Shown here in pieces: positions 1 to 11,100 of a DNA stretch of 64,000 nucleotides. Each line of letters opens with the position of its first letter. Position 1 is the first letter of the stretch. Below the pieces are notes generated by a model. The model had not been told where the DNA came from. It saw only the letters and a list, made by a program, of their open reading frames with translations, and did no database searches. Origin of the DNA: Ciona intestinalis. Its lineage: Eukaryota; Chordata; Ascidiacea; Phlebobranchia; Cionidae. Both the position numbers and the translations under genes were made by a program. Where the stretch lies: assembly GCF_000224145.3 (NCBI RefSeq), contig NW_004190472.2, forward strand, positions 186,001 to 250,000. Direction: 5' to 3'.

Positions 1-3000
1 GTTTTCAGGTTCTTGGAAAGCGAACTTCACCACAGCTGATGCATATTGTTGAGTGTCGCTGCTGAATCTGTACGGTTGTCGGTTAATAATAACTTTATTT
101 GTCCTTCCATTACGGTAGCGAAGATTTAGAAATATTTTGGACGAAAAGACAGGATATAGCGACAAAAACATCAGTTTTTATATTTATATTTAATTTAGAA
201 AAATATGGTTATCGTTGTTATTTATTTTAGAACATATTTAAACATTATTGTAATAGGATATCTATGTTTATCACGAAATTTTATATAGTTAAGTAAAACC
301 TGAAAAAGACATAATAAATAGACCACAGTACTTTATAAAATTTGTCTTGCAAATAAACCATTACTGTAAGGCCTCTCCAAAAAATACTACTTAATGCATT
401 ATACACTAAACAACCTTGTTAGAATACATTATATTACAATGCATAACTTACACAAGTGATAAACTTTTGAGGCAGAATATATGGAATTGTCCGAATGAAA
501 AGCCGACAAAAAGCGAAGTGGCGCGTGGTTCAAAATACATGGAGGAGACTGAGATATCGTTCGAATCAAAAGTTTCAATAATTTGATCATCCATTGTTAT
601 GTAATGGAAGCTGCCATTCTCATGAGACGATTCTAAAAGATAGGTTTTAAGATGATGTTTGAAATGTATTTTGAACAAATGAATGTATGTAATTAACTTA
701 TATATTATTAAATAACAGTCGGTATAAGCAGGGTGTTCATATATTAATATATGAGCACCTATATGTATGTATTTAACTTATTTACCCTCGCGTGGGCGGA
801 AAACGATGGTGATTACGGGTGTTCTGTTTTATAGACCCCGTGGTCGTTTATGGGTGAATTTATAAGTGAGCATACCTATTAACTCAAACGCGAGGTGGGA
901 TTTCTGTTGATTTACTTCATCTCTTAAGCGAGGTACATCACGTACCACAGTTGGCACGGCTTCTACACTAGAGATGTGACATTTATGTCTAAGGATGTCA
1001 ATTTCTTCATCAAGCCTATAAAGTATTGGAGAACATAAGGTTAAAATTATACATAATGTTAAAGAACAAGGGTGACAGGCAGAATATGTTTTAGAACCCT
1101 AATATTTTTGCCTATAACAGCTTTTACCCTGCTGTTAGGTGTCTTTATACAAACAAGTAGAGCTAAAGTATATTGCATCACCACATTAATCAATGAGATT
1201 CCATATGTTTGACAACTATGAGTGTAACTGTATTTAACAATGTCACCCCAGCTTTTACCCTGCTGTTAGGTGTCTAAACAAACAAGCAGAGTCAAACTGT
1301 CAAAGTATATTGCCTTCACCACATTATTCAGTGAGGTTTCCTATTTTAAAGTTAGATCCTAACAATAATACTTTTAAAACCAACGTTTCTGCATTAAAGT
1401 CACCATCATCAGGTTAAAAATATTTTGAAACTTTGATGACCTTAGATCAAGTAGATATATATGTCCTCCTTCAGTACCAACAGCAACAACTCCAAACAAC
1501 CATCGTAACTTCTGTGAGAAACCCACAGATGAAGTATTTGCTCCACCCTCAGTGAGGATTACTTCTAGCGATGTAACCTGGATGAGATACAAGGAACAAA
1601 GTAAGAGCTTGTAGTCGGAGACGGCAAAAGATGGGACAGAAAACACGTCTCGGTTGGGGTGCTGGAGTTGTAACAAAAAAAGTACATAATATGCTTCAGC
1701 ACCCCAGTTTTACTGCTTAAGGCATTGCAGAAAGAAAATAGGTCACCTGACCTATAGGCGTAACATTATGGGATCGGATAGAATCGGCCTTGGTTGAGAC
1801 GTTGGAGTCGGCACAAGAGTAAAGAACTTTACTATTGCAAGCTTATCACTTTTGAATGCACACGGGTGTTCGCGAATGGAGCCAAATCTGGCCAAAACAT
1901 TTGCCTACAGGGAGCCACCCATATAGAATAGAAACATAAGTGTTGCCTGGGTTGACATTTGAAACCCAAACTTTTGAAACAGGGGCCACATAATGTTTAG
2001 CATACCAGTTTTACTGCTGAATTCAGTGCAAAAAACTCTTAGAGTTAAGCCTGCCCACTCTGGCACCCCAGGGTTAGCACCTTTGGGTACAAACATGCAA
2101 CAGCCTACTTCATGAAATTATTTGCATGAAATGACTTACAGGATATGGGAATTCAATTGTTTTGAGGTTCCTTCCAATGTTGGGATAGTGAAGACAAACG
2201 TATCCTTTCTCATCACTTGTTTTCAAACCGACCAAAAGATAGTTTTTGTATTTCTGCAACGAAGAGATAAATTAAGTTGTGATTATAAATAAACGTTGAT
2301 TGTAAAACACAGCTTAAATTTTTAAATATTAAAAGTACCATTGAAGGTTTTATGAGAAAGAATTTACTCCGCAATTCTTTACCCTTACTTTAAAGGTGAT
2401 ATTCGATCAGACTGTGGGCCAACCTGATCAATATATCAAGTCCCATGACATATCAGACTATAGAACCTCATCTATATAAAGTAAAATATGCCTATACAAT
2501 GTTGGTTTAATGGCTAATTGTGTATTCTAGGTCCCATTGCGCGTCACATCATAGGACCTCTCCCATATAGAATTATCAAGAAACGTATAAGTAAAGGTAA
2601 ACCTTGCAACAAGTTATTTTGACGTTGAATCCTTCGAAATATCGTTCAAAGTTACTATATGACTCTATATATGAAGATCCATGCTTAAGGATTGTTAATG
2701 TAGATCCATCGCTTATCCAACAATGTTTTCCATCTGGAAATATAAATAAACAAATGTACTTTCTTTATCCTGGCATGGGGCAACAAAAGTCATTATAACA
2801 CGGGTGTTTGATTCATACACCTCGTGCCCACTTATGAATTACCACATACGTAACTTACTTTTTAAACAAACTATATTTTTATCATGTATAATGTATGGGA
2901 AGGATTCTTCACTAGCACCATTACACAACAACAAACAAAGCTCCTAAACAACAACAATAACCCACCTTTAAAATATTCTGCATTCACATTATTGCAAGGT

Positions 3001-3086
3001 TTATACGTTTTACTTCTGCCATCATATAGAACCTGGTGTGGGGAACTTAGGGCTGTGTCGACTTTGCCATGTAACACCGTCTCCAT
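1..3086 (-). CDS. AHCTF1: ELYS/AHCTF1 nucleoporin, 5' part (partial)
   Basis: ELYS seeds nuclear pore complex assembly on chromatin and tethers the Nup107-160 complex. Seven coding exons read on the minus strand in this order: 3086-2966, 2733-2603, 2253-2140, 1577-1441, 1015-876, 632-452, 67-1. All junctions are GT/AG and keep phase, giving 297 codons before the window edge. Diagnostic segments match the vertebrate N-terminal seven-bladed propeller: KLRWLFGVVAVGTEGG followed by a LLDL strand (exon 4), VVRDVPRLRDEV (exon 5), ATSLFVGFSFGQFHIF (exon 6) and FQEPEN (exon 7). The start is the ATG at 3086. An in-frame TGA lies eight codons upstream, and the predicted N-terminus is about as long as the human one. 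The C-terminal helical and AT-hook parts lie outside the window. Exon 1 is the least certain part because it matches mainly by length. Introns contain repeat arrays, for example 1080-1370. Confidence 0.88.
1080..1370. repeat. Tandem ~130-190-bp repeat (family D)
   Basis: Two diverged units share CAGCTTTTACCCTGCTGTTAG and a segment reading ACATTAATCAATGAG, then CCTATGTTTGACAACTATGA. The same units recur as a longer array at 7685-8100. The array lies in an ELYS intron and has no coding potential. Confidence 0.7.
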
Positions 3087-3663
3087 GGTGAAAGGAAGGC
3101 GATATCAAAAATATCTATATTAAATTCTCCATGCACTATAATTGCTATGAAATCTTTATTGAATATGGCAAAATCAATTGATTAAGCAGGTTATTTAAAG
3201 TATGCTACCGTATGAAGAATAAGCTTTGAAAATAAATAATAATATATCGACTATTAACGCCAAATAAAAGGTTACAAACATAATAAAACGCACGAAACTC
3301 CTCCATTGCAAAACGCGCGCCATGAACGAATGCACAAACGATCTCTATGTTTTTTTACAATATCCGCGGGGTGGTGCTTTACTGCTTTATTAAATTTACA
3401 TAGAAATAACATAAATAAATGTTTTTCTTAATTGTAGTCCCAGTAAAATATTTATTTAAGTTATACCTTTATTTATTGAAGTTATAAAGTTGGTTACTCC
3501 GTTTTATTTTTATTTTTTAATTAAAAATTTAATAATTGTGCCGATAAACGTGAGCTTTTATTCCTAATAGTAATCCTGCGAAAGTAATTGAGCCGCCTGG
3601 ATTAATTGCGAAAAAAAAAGTTAAATTATTTTTACAGAATTCATAAATTACTTCAAACGCAAC
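3087..3663. promoter_or_regulatory. Divergent intergenic region, ELYS / DMAC1-like
   Basis: This 577-bp gap separates two head-to-head start codons, so it must hold both promoters. It is AT-rich except for a short CpG-containing patch around 3305-3370 (ACGCGCGCC and CCGCGG). I see no convincing TATA box or other named element. The promoter role is inferred only from the arrangement. Confidence 0.4.
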
Positions 3664-4855
3664 ATGACGTTGGGCGACAGAGTTAAGTGGTTCTTGGAAG
3701 ACACAATTACCATCGACGACCCCAGAAAACCACGTAGAAAACCAAAAGCTTGCAGAGAGTGTGAAATAGTTGCGAGCGCTTCTTTTTTAAGTGGATCAAT
3801 ATATATCGGACATCTTACTAGATTGGGAAAGATAACGCCAACTTCTGGCATCACTATCGCTTCTTGTGAGTTCGGTTTTGTCATTTTAATTAATTAATAA
3901 CTTCATTTATGTAATTTTTTGGTTTAATCAAGTTTTAGTGCCTGCGAAGCCCTCTACATTATCTGCTAAACTGCGCCCAATGTTATCTGCTGCTGTGAAG
4001 CCCCCTATGTTACCTCTAAACAAATAACCTGTGTAACTAAGAACCCCTAACTTAAACTACCAACCTTTTGAAACACCAGCAAAAAATCGTTTTAAATATT
4101 TTTTTTGTAAACAGTTTGAGGTGAAATGAAACATCATTTTTTTCACCGGTTTTTGGTCCAAAGCGCCTAACATCTATGGTGTAGATTTGTTTTAAACAAT
4201 CCCCTTTATTTTGCCCGCAGTGCTTGGTATTGCATCATTAGCCATGATTATGAGGTCACCTCAAGATGAAAACCTGAATAAGTTGGTTGATAAATATGAA
4301 AACCAAACATCAGGTAAAGGAATAAGCTATATATATATATATTTTCTTTTAAATTAGCTGTTGTTGCCAGACATTATGAATACAAATCTATTCTGGCGAG
4401 CTTATTTTCCATAGCAGTGTTTCAAGTTAACGTCTTATTAAATTAAAATTGCCTACAAAAGGGTTTATTATCATGATAAAAGAGAGACATCGAGCGTAAT
4501 GTTTATTCCCAATATAAATTTACCTGATGATTGGAGTTGGTTTGTTATTATGTATAAACTGCTGATGCCTTGTAAATTGTGATTGTAAAACAGCTGTTCT
4601 GGCATTTAGGGTGAAGGAATGAAGACTATCTGTATAGGATGTCTAAACTTCAATATTGTTTAACTGCTTTTAATTGACTTCTTTTATTTGTTTTTCATGA
4701 TCGTTTTTTTTCTTTTCTTTGTGGTTTCATTTTCATTAGATTTGTTTTATCTGTAGTTTATATTAGGTCTATCTATTAAACTTCTATATTATTTTTGATC
4801 TTACTTTATTTTTATTCCAGATATTTCATTAGATGGCGATGAAAGAAAAAGATGA
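3664..4855 (+). CDS. DMAC1: DMAC1/TMEM261-like small mitochondrial membrane protein
   Basis: Three exons (3664-3865, 4221-4313, 4821-4855) join in phase to give 109 residues; human DMAC1 has 112. DMAC1 belongs to the small proteins needed to assemble the distal membrane arm of respiratory complex I in the inner mitochondrial membrane. Visible features are a CRECE motif (Cys-x-x-Cys, residues ~30-33) directly before a first hydrophobic segment (IVASASFLSGSIYIGHL), then a short polar loop, then a second helix made across the exon 1/2 junction (ITIASLLGIASLAMIM). The Cys pair and Gly-rich first helix followed by a second helix match the family layout. The acidic tail (DISLDGDERKR) is not obviously conserved. 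The similarity is short, so another two-helix membrane protein is possible. The ATG at 3664 is the first in the exon. Confidence 0.5.
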
Positions 4856-5158
4856 TTTCCACTAAATTATCTCTACTTTCTTATTTTACTTTGATTTTGT
4901 ATAAAAATCATCTTTTCCATTATTATAAAAGAATGGCAACAGATTTAAAGTAAATGAAAAAGTTTTAAGAAACTGTTCGTTTTATTTTCTCTGTCTTTCT
5001 TCGCCAACTTGTGCCCCAAAGTTTCAATTTGTAAATTTTACATTTTTACAAAATTTGACAAACATGAAGCAGAGTTGAGGTCTAATCATATGTTTCAATT
5101 CTTCTAGATCTGTTATAGAAAAATAAATAATTTGATTCTTACTTTTTATCTAAAATTG
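4856..5158. other. Short intergenic spacer
   Basis: About 300 bp of AT-rich DNA lie between the DMAC1-like stop and the MLF start. They must hold the 3' end of the first gene and the promoter of the second. I see no repeat and no clear signal. Confidence 0.4.
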
Positions 5159-8100
5159 ATGATGTTTCGCTCAATGTTCGAAGATGATCCGTTTTTTGGG
5201 TGAGTGGAAATTCTATTTAAAGCAACCCATTTCTATTAAGCTATTCTATATGGGTGAGGTTCTACAGTGAGGCATGCCATGTAACCTGGAATTTAGGCCA
5301 GAGTTGCCCATTACCCCAACATTGTGGAAATTTTATTTTTAGTATTTTATTGCCTACAACTCCTTTGATGGCAGGCCATGGTAAACTATAGTTATATTTA
5401 TTCTATGTGAGTGTGTTCCTTGTTGCAGACCTGGAAACTATATTTCACGTAACTTTTTACCTATGAAGCTATTTTATATGGGTGAGGTGCTTGTCCAAGA
5501 CCTCGGATTTATGCCAGAGTTGGCCCATTATCCAACACCCATGCTGCTTATGTACGCGTTCATGCCACTGATGTAACTTCGCACTTTTTTATGCAACTCA
5601 GCAAGACTTATTGTAAAGTTAAAACTTAGTCAATAGTTTCACTTTGTTCATATAGAAGCTGGTTTGAATTTTTACTTTGATTAAAACTGAAAATAATCTC
5701 ATTTATGTAATAAAGAAGAGGTTAAAGTAAAAAAAAAATCGATCAAAAAATTTTGTAATATGTTGTTACAGGACTAACAGCAGTACACTCGTGTTTTGTG
5801 TGTTTTTAGTAAGCTCAAAACATAACTACACTACTGATGTTGTTAAGTCACTAGTCATTACTATGTGATGTAGAATCACTAGTCATTACTATGTGATGTA
5901 GAAGTGGTCAAAGTAAAAAAAATCTCTCCAAAAATTATGTAATATGTTGTTACAGCGCTAACAACAGTGTTTTTATGTAGATATTTTAATTAAGCTTCAA
6001 AACATAACTACACTACTGATGATGTTGTTAAGTCGCCATAATATCACTACTACTATGTATATTTATCCTAATGTATCAATACAGTGATCCCTTTGCTGAC
6101 ATGCATCGTATGATGAATGCATCTATGATGGGGAATCCATTGCATTCAAGATATACAGCTGGTGGGAGAAGGCATACTGAGGTATGTGATGTGCAAATTC
6201 TTTAAACTAAACATGTTTGTGTCTTTGGGTACTTAACAGCTCCAACCCAATGGTTACTAATGGCAATGGGTTGTCTAAATTATCGGCTATATATAAAAAG
6301 TAATTGAAAAAAGACACTCCCAGAGAACACCCATGTTATAACGACTGTCGTTTCCTTGTCATTCCACGATAAATAAGTTACATACAAGGTAACTCGTAAG
6401 CGGCACGAGGTGTATGAAACAGAACACCTGTGTTATAACTACTGTCGTTGTTCCACCATAACTACTGTCGTTGTTCCACCAAGCGGGATAAATAACTAAA
6501 TAAGTTCATATCAGCAAAGCATGTGTTATGAGCAATTTGAAAACACTTTACACTAAACCGGTTTTATTTATGCAATGATAATACAACTGGTACAACATTA
6601 AAAATATTATGACAACCGAAGTTTTAATGCAACTTGTTTACCATTCTAGCCGACTATGATGATGAGTCCCTTCCGTGGAGACATGTTTGGCATGAGGAGT
6701 ATGTTCCCTAGCATGGGGATGGGGATGGGTATGGGGATGGGTGGTATGGGAAATATGATGAGAAATATGGAACTCATGTCATCAGACCAGGTCGGTGTTA
6801 CTATATATTGCAACTTCAGTAGTTTTTCTTCAAGCAGCTTTTTTTCGCTTGCGTGTTTTTAACAACTGTCGTTTGGTGCTATTTTCCTTCTCTTCATTTT
6901 TTTAAAATAATTTTTTCTTTGCTATTGTAGCCTACTCAAGGAGATAACAATTTAAAGTCATGTTATGTTTTGTATAGATCAGTGCCTGTCATTGTGGTGT
7001 GTTCAGATACATTAAGACATATCTAATGGATAATGTTTAATAAAAACAAATGCTCACAACTGACACAACATAACATAGTGGTGTGGTGCGGTGCAGTTAT
7101 TGCAGTCCAAGCAAAACTATAGAGTCAATTAGAGTGTTATTATAATTAATATTTGAACGAACTTGTTGGTTTAACATGCTTGAGTATTTAGGATTCATAT
7201 CACAAAGTAAGCAATATAGAATATACTGACTTGGATAAATTAAACCATAGTTTTTTGTATAAGAAGTAGGACATTTAGTGGGGTAATGGGTAAAATCTGG
7301 TCCCAATCCTCACCCACAAAGAATAACATAACTTATTATATAGTTGTTATAGTAGTATCCAATAATGCACATTCTCGCACTCTAGTATAAATATAATTAG
7401 TTTATTGCCAGTACTATGTATGTTAAGACACTGTAGACATTAGACCCACTGTAATAGATTGCGACCTAATTAATAATTACATTCACATCAGATCAAGCGT
7501 TAAATTACTATTTTCCAAATTAGATTAAATCTCTTTGGTTCGTTGCCCTCGTGGTAAACTAATAATATGCTGACAGAGACAAACGTAATGTTGGCCCGTT
7601 ATTGCTGAATGGGTAACATTAGAAACCCAAACTTTTGTAACATGTTGACATTGTATGTTTTATCTTAGCACCCTAGTTATAGGCCTATAATATCTGCTTT
7701 TACCCATTAATCAATGATGTTTACCAAATTAATCAATGAGTTTCCCTATGTTTGACTACTATTAGTGTAACTGCATTTTAACAATGTCACCCCAGCTTTT
7801 ACCTTACTGTTCAGTGTCACTACAATGACTACATTAATCAATGAGGTTCCCTATGTTTGACAACTGTTAGTGTAACTGTATTTTAACAATGTCACCCAAG
7901 CTTTTACTTTGCTGTTAGGTGTCACCACATTTATCAATGATGTTTACCACATTAATCAACGAGTTTCCCTATGTTGGACTACTATGAGCGTAACTGCCAT
8001 TTACCAATGTTACCCCAGCTTTTACCTTGCTGTTCGGTGTCACCACTCACCACATTAATCAATGAGGTTCCTTATGTTTGACAACTATGAGTGTAATTAT

Positions 8101-11100
8101 ATTCATGCCCTCTTTCCCCCCCCCCAGATCCCGGGTTCATCTTTCCAATCGTCATTCACGTCAATAAGTTACGGAGGCGGGGAACCGAAAGTTTATCAAT
8201 CTTCTTCATCTACAAGAGTTGGACCAAACGGGGTGTGTATGTGTTTCTTTTTTTTGAGCCTAGGTTTAAGGGGGAGTGCTAAAAGCTTCTCGTTTGGTCC
8301 AAGTATTCTATATATACGGGTGAGGTCCTTGAATTTAAGCAAAATTTGATCCATTACACCAAGTAATAGCAAGATAGTCTTTGAGTGTTTGCAAAAGGGG
8401 TCGACTCTTGCCTAAATTTAAGGACTTACTCGTATAGACCTCGCCTTCAAATAACAAAAAGTATAAATAGTTTGGTTAATCCGTCAAAAAAGACGTGTTG
8501 TCTCTTTATTTAAAAAGGAATCTGACCTAACAGTGTGTCTGCTTCCATGCCAAACTATGAATCATAGTTTGTCACCAGTTAAAATTAAACTAAGTTTCAA
8601 GACACAGTATATTGCACTAGATACTTCTGTATAACGCAATTATAGTCTTTGATCAAACTTTTGTAATAAATTGATTCTGGAACTGGAAATGACTTCTGTG
8701 GTTAAATAAGTAGGCGCACTGAATAACCAGACACAGATAGTGTTGTTCCTTCCGGGCATAACGTAACACATAAGTCAATATCTCATCTGTTTGACGTTTT
8801 TTAACCCCCAAAACAATTTACCTTCATAATCATATATATATATATATGTATAGCTTAAAAGTAAAAATGTTCCTCTTTCAAAAACTTCTGCATGTTTCAG
8901 ATTAAAGAAACGCGCAAGACAGAAAGAAATTCTGAAACTGGTCACCAAAAAATGGCCATCGGCCACCATATTGGTAAGCACTTGTGTAATGTGTTTTAAG
9001 GATTCAAAGTTACAACTAATATTTTGAAATATGTTTCTTAAGTCTGTTGACATCACTAAAATTGTTTTTTTAACCGGAGTGTTTGAACACTGAAATAAAA
9101 ACAATCACATTATTACGCTGGCTGTAATGTTTGTATTAATGTGTTTTAATGATTCAAAGCTACAACTAATATTTTGAAATATGTTTCTTTTTATAATTTT
9201 AGCAATAAGTTCCTTTACTTTTGAAGAATGATTTTTGGTTTTTGAACTTTAGTTTTAATTAATTTAGTTTCTAAACTTTAAAAATGAAGACAAAGGTGTC
9301 ATATGATATACACATATTTCCTCATCATTTATATATATATTTCAATTATTATAATATATATATATGTTTGTATTAAAAATCTGTGTTTTATGTGCTAAGT
9401 TTCTCAAGCATTTTGGCATTCAATTTAAGTCCAATTCCAAAATACGGTCATTGTTTTTATTTTATTAATATTAGAACTGATTTAAAGCGATTTTGTGTTT
9501 TTAATTGTTCAGTTTTATATTTTAGTCTTTTTTCGATATGGTCTATGACGTAACACATAGTCTATCCACGTCACAAGACATTATTAACGCAGATGTTAAC
9601 CTTTAACAACAAAGTAGTTCGCGACATATTGTAGATTAAGTTTAAATTATATACAAGGGGTCGCCGGTCGTCGCGACGCATTAGTGTATCACGTTCATAG
9701 CTATTACGGCTACGCTAGTGCTCCCTTGGGTATATGTATTGGCTGTCTATCAGTTATCATGTAACTTTTTATCCTCGCATGGCGCGGCAGTCGTTATGAC
9801 ACGGGTGTTTAGTTTCATACACTTCGTGCCCACTTTCAAGTTAACGAGTATGTAACTTATTTATCCTCAAATGGTGGGGTAAAGACAGCCGTTATAACAC
9901 AGGTGTACTGTNNNNNNNNNNNNNNNNNNNNNNNNNNNNNNNNNNNNNNNNNNNNNNNNNNAGAGTAGAACGCGCAACTGCTCAAAACTGTGATATATTC
10001 TTTTTTCTATTCACGTGACCGCCAACTCCGTCCCCATTTCCCTTCGTCTCCATTGTAAAAGATAGGCGCATAGTATTTTTGGACGGTTTTAGCTGTTTAT
10101 TTTAAAAACTACACCAACTATTCAAGTTTGTTAGGCTAGTTCAGTTATTTGGTACGTTAACGCTTACAGTTTACCACTTGTTTAGGAAATTTAATTATTT
10201 AAAAAAAATAATTAAAAATTTCAAACAAACGTTTTTTTAGAAATATATATATATTAGAAAATAGTTTTTTTACACAATAACTTTAAATTAAGTCAAAAAA
10301 CGAAGAAAAACTACACAAAACGTCATCGACTCCATTGACTACAATAGTAAACGGGAACGACCCGCGAAAGAGAGACAGTGTATCGTGCTCTCTCCTTTGC
10401 CGACATTGGAGATGCGCCTTCTATTCTTTTTTATTTCTGTGGTGTCAAATTACACGATCGCCCAATGTCTCCATATCTTTATATTGAAATAATAAACTGC
10501 TGCAACCAGGGGGGCTGTTTTGTTATCATGACAGGCCCCATTTCCGCTAACACGCACCTAGACAGAAAGTGCTAATACACGCGTTGCATTCAATATTACA
10601 TTCTTTCACTAGGAATTGCAACATTTTTTTATTCAATTGTTACGTTACTTGTCCTATTACAACATAACTATTAACTATGAAGTTTCATAATATAACAACT
10701 TTGAGGAATGTGCCCACTGCCCAACCAAACACAAGATCGAAACATCGTGTATGAGCATCACATTTTTTACGCTCTGCGCCGGCGTGGAAATAAAGGGAGA
10801 CGCGTGCGGTAGCATAGATTCCACACCTAACAAACGAAGCAATCGTTGTGAATTTATTCTCGTGAAAAATGACGTAATAAACTCCGGTTCTCGTGCGGCG
10901 GCATCAAACGATGTTTTTTGGCTTCTGTCCAAGCTCGACCGGGACGATACTTTGTAATATCATATTACAATCTCTGTTGGTTCCAATTTACTGATAGTGT
11001 CGCTCCTCGCTATTATATTTGCATCAATTAAAATTCACATAATCGCGATTTACCTGGATTTAAACTAATCATCAGAAACAAAAAATACAAAAACTACTGA

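Noticed and set aside
2604..2798. Plus-strand 64-codon ORF
   Set aside because: It is the antisense shadow of ELYS exon 2 (2733-2603 minus), whose frame and splice phases fit the family.
3648..3884. Minus-strand 78-codon ORF
   Set aside because: Antisense of the DMAC1-like exon 1; no start context or family match, whereas the plus frame splices into two further exons.
10378..10957. Short ORFs inside the inserted segment
   Set aside because: No transposase motifs or family match; lengths are within chance for this composition.
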